Shown here in pieces: positions 61,614 to 64,000 of a DNA stretch of 64,000 nucleotides (its first letter is position 1; each line of letters starts with the position of its first letter). The position numbers were made by a program, and so were the translations under genes. Source of the stretch: Gemmatimonadaceae bacterium (GTDB lineage Bacteria; Gemmatimonadota; Gemmatimonadetes; Gemmatimonadales; Gemmatimonadaceae); contig DASXKV010000025.1 of assembly GCA_036496605.1 (NCBI GenBank), positions 62,001-126,000 on the forward strand, given 5' to 3'. The notes under the pieces are model-generated. The model was given only the letters and a program-made list of their open reading frames with translations, ran no database searches and was not told the DNA's origin.

Positions 61614-61642
61614 TTGACAGAGTTGACCTCGGGTCGTAGAGT
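61614..61642 (+). promoter_or_regulatory. Sigma-70-type promoter
   Basis: TTGACA (61614-61619), 17-bp spacer, TAGAGT (61637-61642). It would drive the leader at about 61649-61780 and perhaps the haloperoxidase gene. Confidence 0.5.
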
Positions 61643-61648
61643 TGAGCA

Positions 61649-61780
61649 CTCTCAGATGCCATGATGCTCGGGGCGCGCCGCAGAGAGCTTTCAGGTCGCC
61701 CATGCCCCGGGCGGAGCAAATCGCGAAACCGGCTGAGGGGGATGCCACGACGACGGCACCCCTCAGCCGCTTTTGTTTTC
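61649..61780 (+). ncRNA. Structured leader or small RNA, unassigned
   Basis: Between a good promoter and an intrinsic terminator. Local helices are visible (GAGCA...TGCTC near 61650-61675; GGGGC...GCCCC near 61675-61715), followed by the terminator hairpin. It does not match, by eye, the cores of SAM, TPP, FMN, cobalamin, glycine or c-di-GMP riboswitches. Either an attenuator for the downstream gene or a free small RNA of about 130 nt. Confidence 0.35.
61731..61777 (+). terminator. Intrinsic terminator
   Basis: GGCTGAGGGG-GATGCC, loop, GGCA-CCCCTCAGCC, then GCTTTTGTTTT: a long GC stem with a T tract, 41 bp upstream of the haloperoxidase start. Confidence 0.75.
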
Positions 61781-61817
61781 CCATCGTCGGTATCCGGCCG
61801 CAGGCCCGGAGGAACGA

Positions 61818-63215
61818 ATGAACTGGAGTGGACCGAAGCACCTCATGCGCCTCGCAGCGGTGGCGCCACTCGCGGTCTCGGTCGCGACGCTCTTCGCGTG
61901 TTCCGAGCGGCCCACCGACCCGTCGAGCTTTCCGTCTGTCGCGCGCGCCGATGCTGTTGCCGACCGGTTAGGCAATGACCGTTTCGACGGTGCCGCGACC
62001 ACACTCGCCTGGGAGCAAACCACCCGCGACCTCGTCGCGAATCGTAAAGCAACGCCGATAAACGCCGTGCGCTTGTACGCGCTGCACAGCCTCGCCGTCT
62101 ATGCCGCGGTGGTCGCCGTCCAGGACGGCGACAACGACGACGCCGACGATCAGGGTGGTGGGCGCGCGGCGTTCGAAGCCCGACGCGGCGCGATTGGCGG
62201 CGCATCGGCGCAACTCCTCTCCGCCCTGTCTCCGCCCGATGCACCCGCGCTCGAAGCGCAGCTCGCTGCTTCGGGGCGAGATGCGTCCGGTCGCACGTCT
62301 CCGCAGTTCACGCGTGGCGTGAGCGTCGGACGAGGAGTGGGTGCCGTGCTGATCGCCTGGGCGAATAACGACGGATTCTCGTTGGCGTGGAACGAGAGCA
62401 TGCGAAACGCGTCGGGACCCGGCATCTGGGAGGGAGCCCCAGCAGTAGGAACAGTTCCCCGGCCGGCGCCGGCCGGTTATCAATTCCCCACGATGACGCC
62501 CTACTTCTTGACAGCGTTAGGCGGTCACACGGCGCAGAGCCAGTTCCGGTCGTCACCACCGCCCGCGTTCTCGATGGCGCTGGGTAGCCCGTACAGGATT
62601 GCCCTCGACGAGGTGAGAGCGATCTCCGATACTCGAACGCTGGAGCAGACCGACATCGCTTACTTCTGGAATCTCGCGGCGGGCACGATGACGGCGCTCG
62701 GCTATTGGGATAATCAGGCTGCGTCGTTCATCGAATCGCGCGGGCTCGACGAGCAATCCGCGTCGCACCTGTTCGCTCTCTTGAATGCCGCGGCGATGGA
62801 CGCGACGATCGGCTGCTGGGAGGCGAAGGTCCATTACTTCATGCTGCGTCCGTCCATGGCGGATCCGTTGATCACGCGGCCGACGCTCGAGCGGCCGAAT
62901 GGGCCACCTGCTTTCCCGTACACACTACCGAACCATCCGTCATATCCTTCGGGACACTCCTGCGTCTCGTCTGCCGCGGCCACGGTGCTCTCGCAATACT
63001 TCCCGGATCAGGCCGCGCAGCTCCAAGCGCAGGTAATCCAAGCGGGATTGTCGCGCATCTATGGCGGCATCCATTACCGGTTCGACGTCGAGGCGGGACA
63101 GGTGCTTGGCCGCTCGACCGCGGAATGGGCGATGGCCTATGACCGTCGGCACGGTCTCCTCGCGGCCATTGGACTCGGTGGACACAAGGAGGGCGGGGAC
63201 GACGGCCGCGAATGA
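61818..63215 (+). CDS. Vanadium-dependent haloperoxidase/PAP2-family lipoprotein
   Basis: 465 residues from ATG after GGAGGAAC. Lipoprotein signal (APLAVSVATLFACSE). Vanadate/phosphate-binding residues are in order: K-VHYFML-RP (KX6RP), YPSGHSCVS (PSGH) and SRIYGGIHYRFD (SRX5H). The family oxidises halides or acts as acid phosphatase; which applies cannot be told from sequence alone. The terminator and leader upstream suggest regulated expression. Confidence 0.88.
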   Translation: MNWSGPKHLMRLAAVAPLAVSVATLFACSERPTDPSSFPSVARADAVADRLGNDRFDGAATTLAWEQTTRDLVANRKATPINAVRLYALHSLAVYAAVVAVQDGDNDDADDQGGGRAAFEARRGAIGGASAQLLSALSPPDAPALEAQLAASGRDASGRTSPQFTRGVSVGRGVGAVLIAWANNDGFSLAWNESMRNASGPGIWEGAPAVGTVPRPAPAGYQFPTMTPYFLTALGGHTAQSQFRSSPPPAFSMALGSPYRIALDEVRAISDTRTLEQTDIAYFWNLAAGTMTALGYWDNQAASFIESRGLDEQSASHLFALLNAAAMDATIGCWEAKVHYFMLRPSMADPLITRPTLERPNGPPAFPYTLPNHPSYPSGHSCVSSAAATVLSQYFPDQAAQLQAQVIQAGLSRIYGGIHYRFDVEAGQVLGRSTAEWAMAYDRRHGLLAAIGLGGHKEGGDDGRE

Positions 63216-63301
63216 CGGCCGATAACTAATGTGCGAGCGAATGCGGGTCGAATCCAATCGCGGGGCGGTCGAACTGCAATCGCGCCCATCCAACGCCTTG
63301 C

Positions 63302-64000
63302 TTAGTCGGCGCTGAGCGCGCGCGCCGGATCGACGCGCGCGGCGCGCCGAGCTGGCACCCACGTAGCGCCCGCCGCGATGATGGCGACGGATAGCACCGC
63401 CGCGACGAGCGTCGTTAGGTCGATCGGGCTGACCTCGAATGTCATGGTCGTGAGGAGTCTCGCAAAGACGAGAAACACGAGCAGACCTAGGAATGCGCCA
63501 ATAGCGACAATGGCTCCGCCCTGGCGCAGAATCATCCTCGTTGCTGCGGCGGGAGTGAGACCGACGGCAATACGAATGCTGATCTCGCGCGAACGCAGAC
63601 TGACGACGTAAGCGATCACCCCATACAGCCCGACCACACCGAGCGCGAGCGTCGTCAGCGCGCCGACCGTGAGCACCAGGAGGGCGAATGTCAATCCGGC
63701 GCGCGCGTCGCTCACGATCTGCTCCATCGCCGCTGGGCGATGGAAGGGGAGCTCCGAATCGAGCGCGTGCAGCTCCTGTCGAAGACGCTGCGGGAGGCCG
63801 GGCATCGGCACGCGCGTGCGAACCACAAATGCCATGTCGCGCGCGGTCGTCGACGACGACGCATCGGGGTTTGCCGAGATCGGCTCTTCGGGAACATACA
63901 CCTCGGCGATCGGCGGCTGTGTCAGCGTTGAGTCGCGCAGGTCGCCCACGACGCCGACGATCGTGAACCAATCGCCGTAAGCCGTTAGGCGCAGCCGTTT
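63302..64000 (-). CDS. ADOP-type MacB/FtsX permease, C-terminal part (5' end outside window)
   Basis: The frame is open to the window edge (GDWFTIVGVVGDLRDST...). Second periplasmic core, then the final FtsX block: LALGVVGLYGVIAYVVSLRSREISIRIAVGLTPAAATRM, IGAFLGLLVFLVFARLL, and the ending RRAARVDPARALSAD. Octamer copies at 63983 and (variant) 63413. Confidence 0.85.
   Translation of the reverse strand, partial: KRLRLTAYGDWFTIVGVVGDLRDSTLTQPPIAEVYVPEEPISANPDASSSTTARDMAFVVRTRVPMPGLPQRLRQELHALDSELPFHRPAAMEQIVSDARAGLTFALLVLTVGALTTLALGVVGLYGVIAYVVSLRSREISIRIAVGLTPAAATRMILRQGGAIVAIGAFLGLLVFLVFARLLTTMTFEVSPIDLTTLVAAVLSVAIIAAGATWVPARRAARVDPARALSAD

Noticed and set aside
61649-61780. SAM, ZTP or c-di-GMP riboswitch
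   Set aside because: Fragments such as GGGTCGT and CCGGGCGG recall ZTP-type elements, but the ordered conserved core is not present, so no class is claimed.

Overview
The window is a GC-rich (roughly 64 % by eye) bacterial chromosome segment. No rRNA, tRNA, phage, plasmid or complete insertion sequence was seen. The best guess for the source is a soil-type Gemmatimonadota (Acidobacteriota second choice). This rests on many 'ADOP'-type MacB/FtsX permeases paired with PadR regulators, a BlaI/M56 pair, DUF192 and YcxB-like proteins, and many small lineage-restricted ORFs. It is inference from gene content, not a database result.

Layout. 1-3579: 3' part of a giant cyclic beta-1,2-glucan synthase-like GH94 protein. 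3.8-7.1 kb: small membrane proteins (one frameshifted), a degenerate retropepsin/PDZ protein and a truncated secreted protein. 7.3-12.5 kb: about a dozen short genes including tandem paralogous modules (families A, B and C below). 12.6-13.6 kb: fabH. 13.7-16.7 kb: PadR plus ADOP permease. 16.8-19.4 kb: BlaI, an M56 peptidase with a disturbed N-terminus, and a DUF192 lipoprotein. 19.4-27.5 kb: a second field of small genes, fragments and hypotheticals with a YcxB-like protein, a PPC-domain protein, an alpha/beta hydrolase and a Crp/Fnr regulator. 28.0-30.9 kb: short-repeat arrays, a MerR-type operator with a residual merR start, a MerA/Lpd-like flavoprotein and a DedA protein. 31.4-37.5 kb: two ADOP permeases around a TetR/DUF5367 pair. 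37.6-41.0 kb: an arsenic cluster (arsR, arsM, arsN2-like, metallophosphoesterase, aquaporin) with no efflux pump in view. 41.1-43.1 kb: DoxX-like membrane proteins. 43.1-44.1 kb: an ADOP 3' fragment and a 21-bp/heptad tandem repeat array. 44.5-57.7 kb: four ADOP permeases, two PadR genes, a phosphotriesterase-like and an FGE-like protein. 57.8-64 kb: MFS exporter, isochorismatase-like protein, lipoprotein, a frameshifted membrane protein, a vanadium haloperoxidase-like protein and the 3' part of another ADOP permease.

How the genes work together. Several regulator/target pairs are visible with candidate operators: PadR/ADOP, BlaI/M56, TetR/DUF5367 and ArsR/ArsM-ArsN-Aqp. The ADOP permeases have no ATPase gene beside them and probably depend on ATPases encoded elsewhere.

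Most notable signal. The octamer CGTTAGGC/GCCTAACG occurs 38 times on both strands, against about 2-3 expected from base composition. It lies mostly inside coding sequence, with other copies at starts and stops of small genes. Its density and lack of strand bias resemble a DNA-uptake-type or other highly iterated genome signature. Other leads are the heptad array, purine/pyrimidine hairpin tracts flanking single genes, inverted GCGGAACC arrays, and a four-site PadR operator region.
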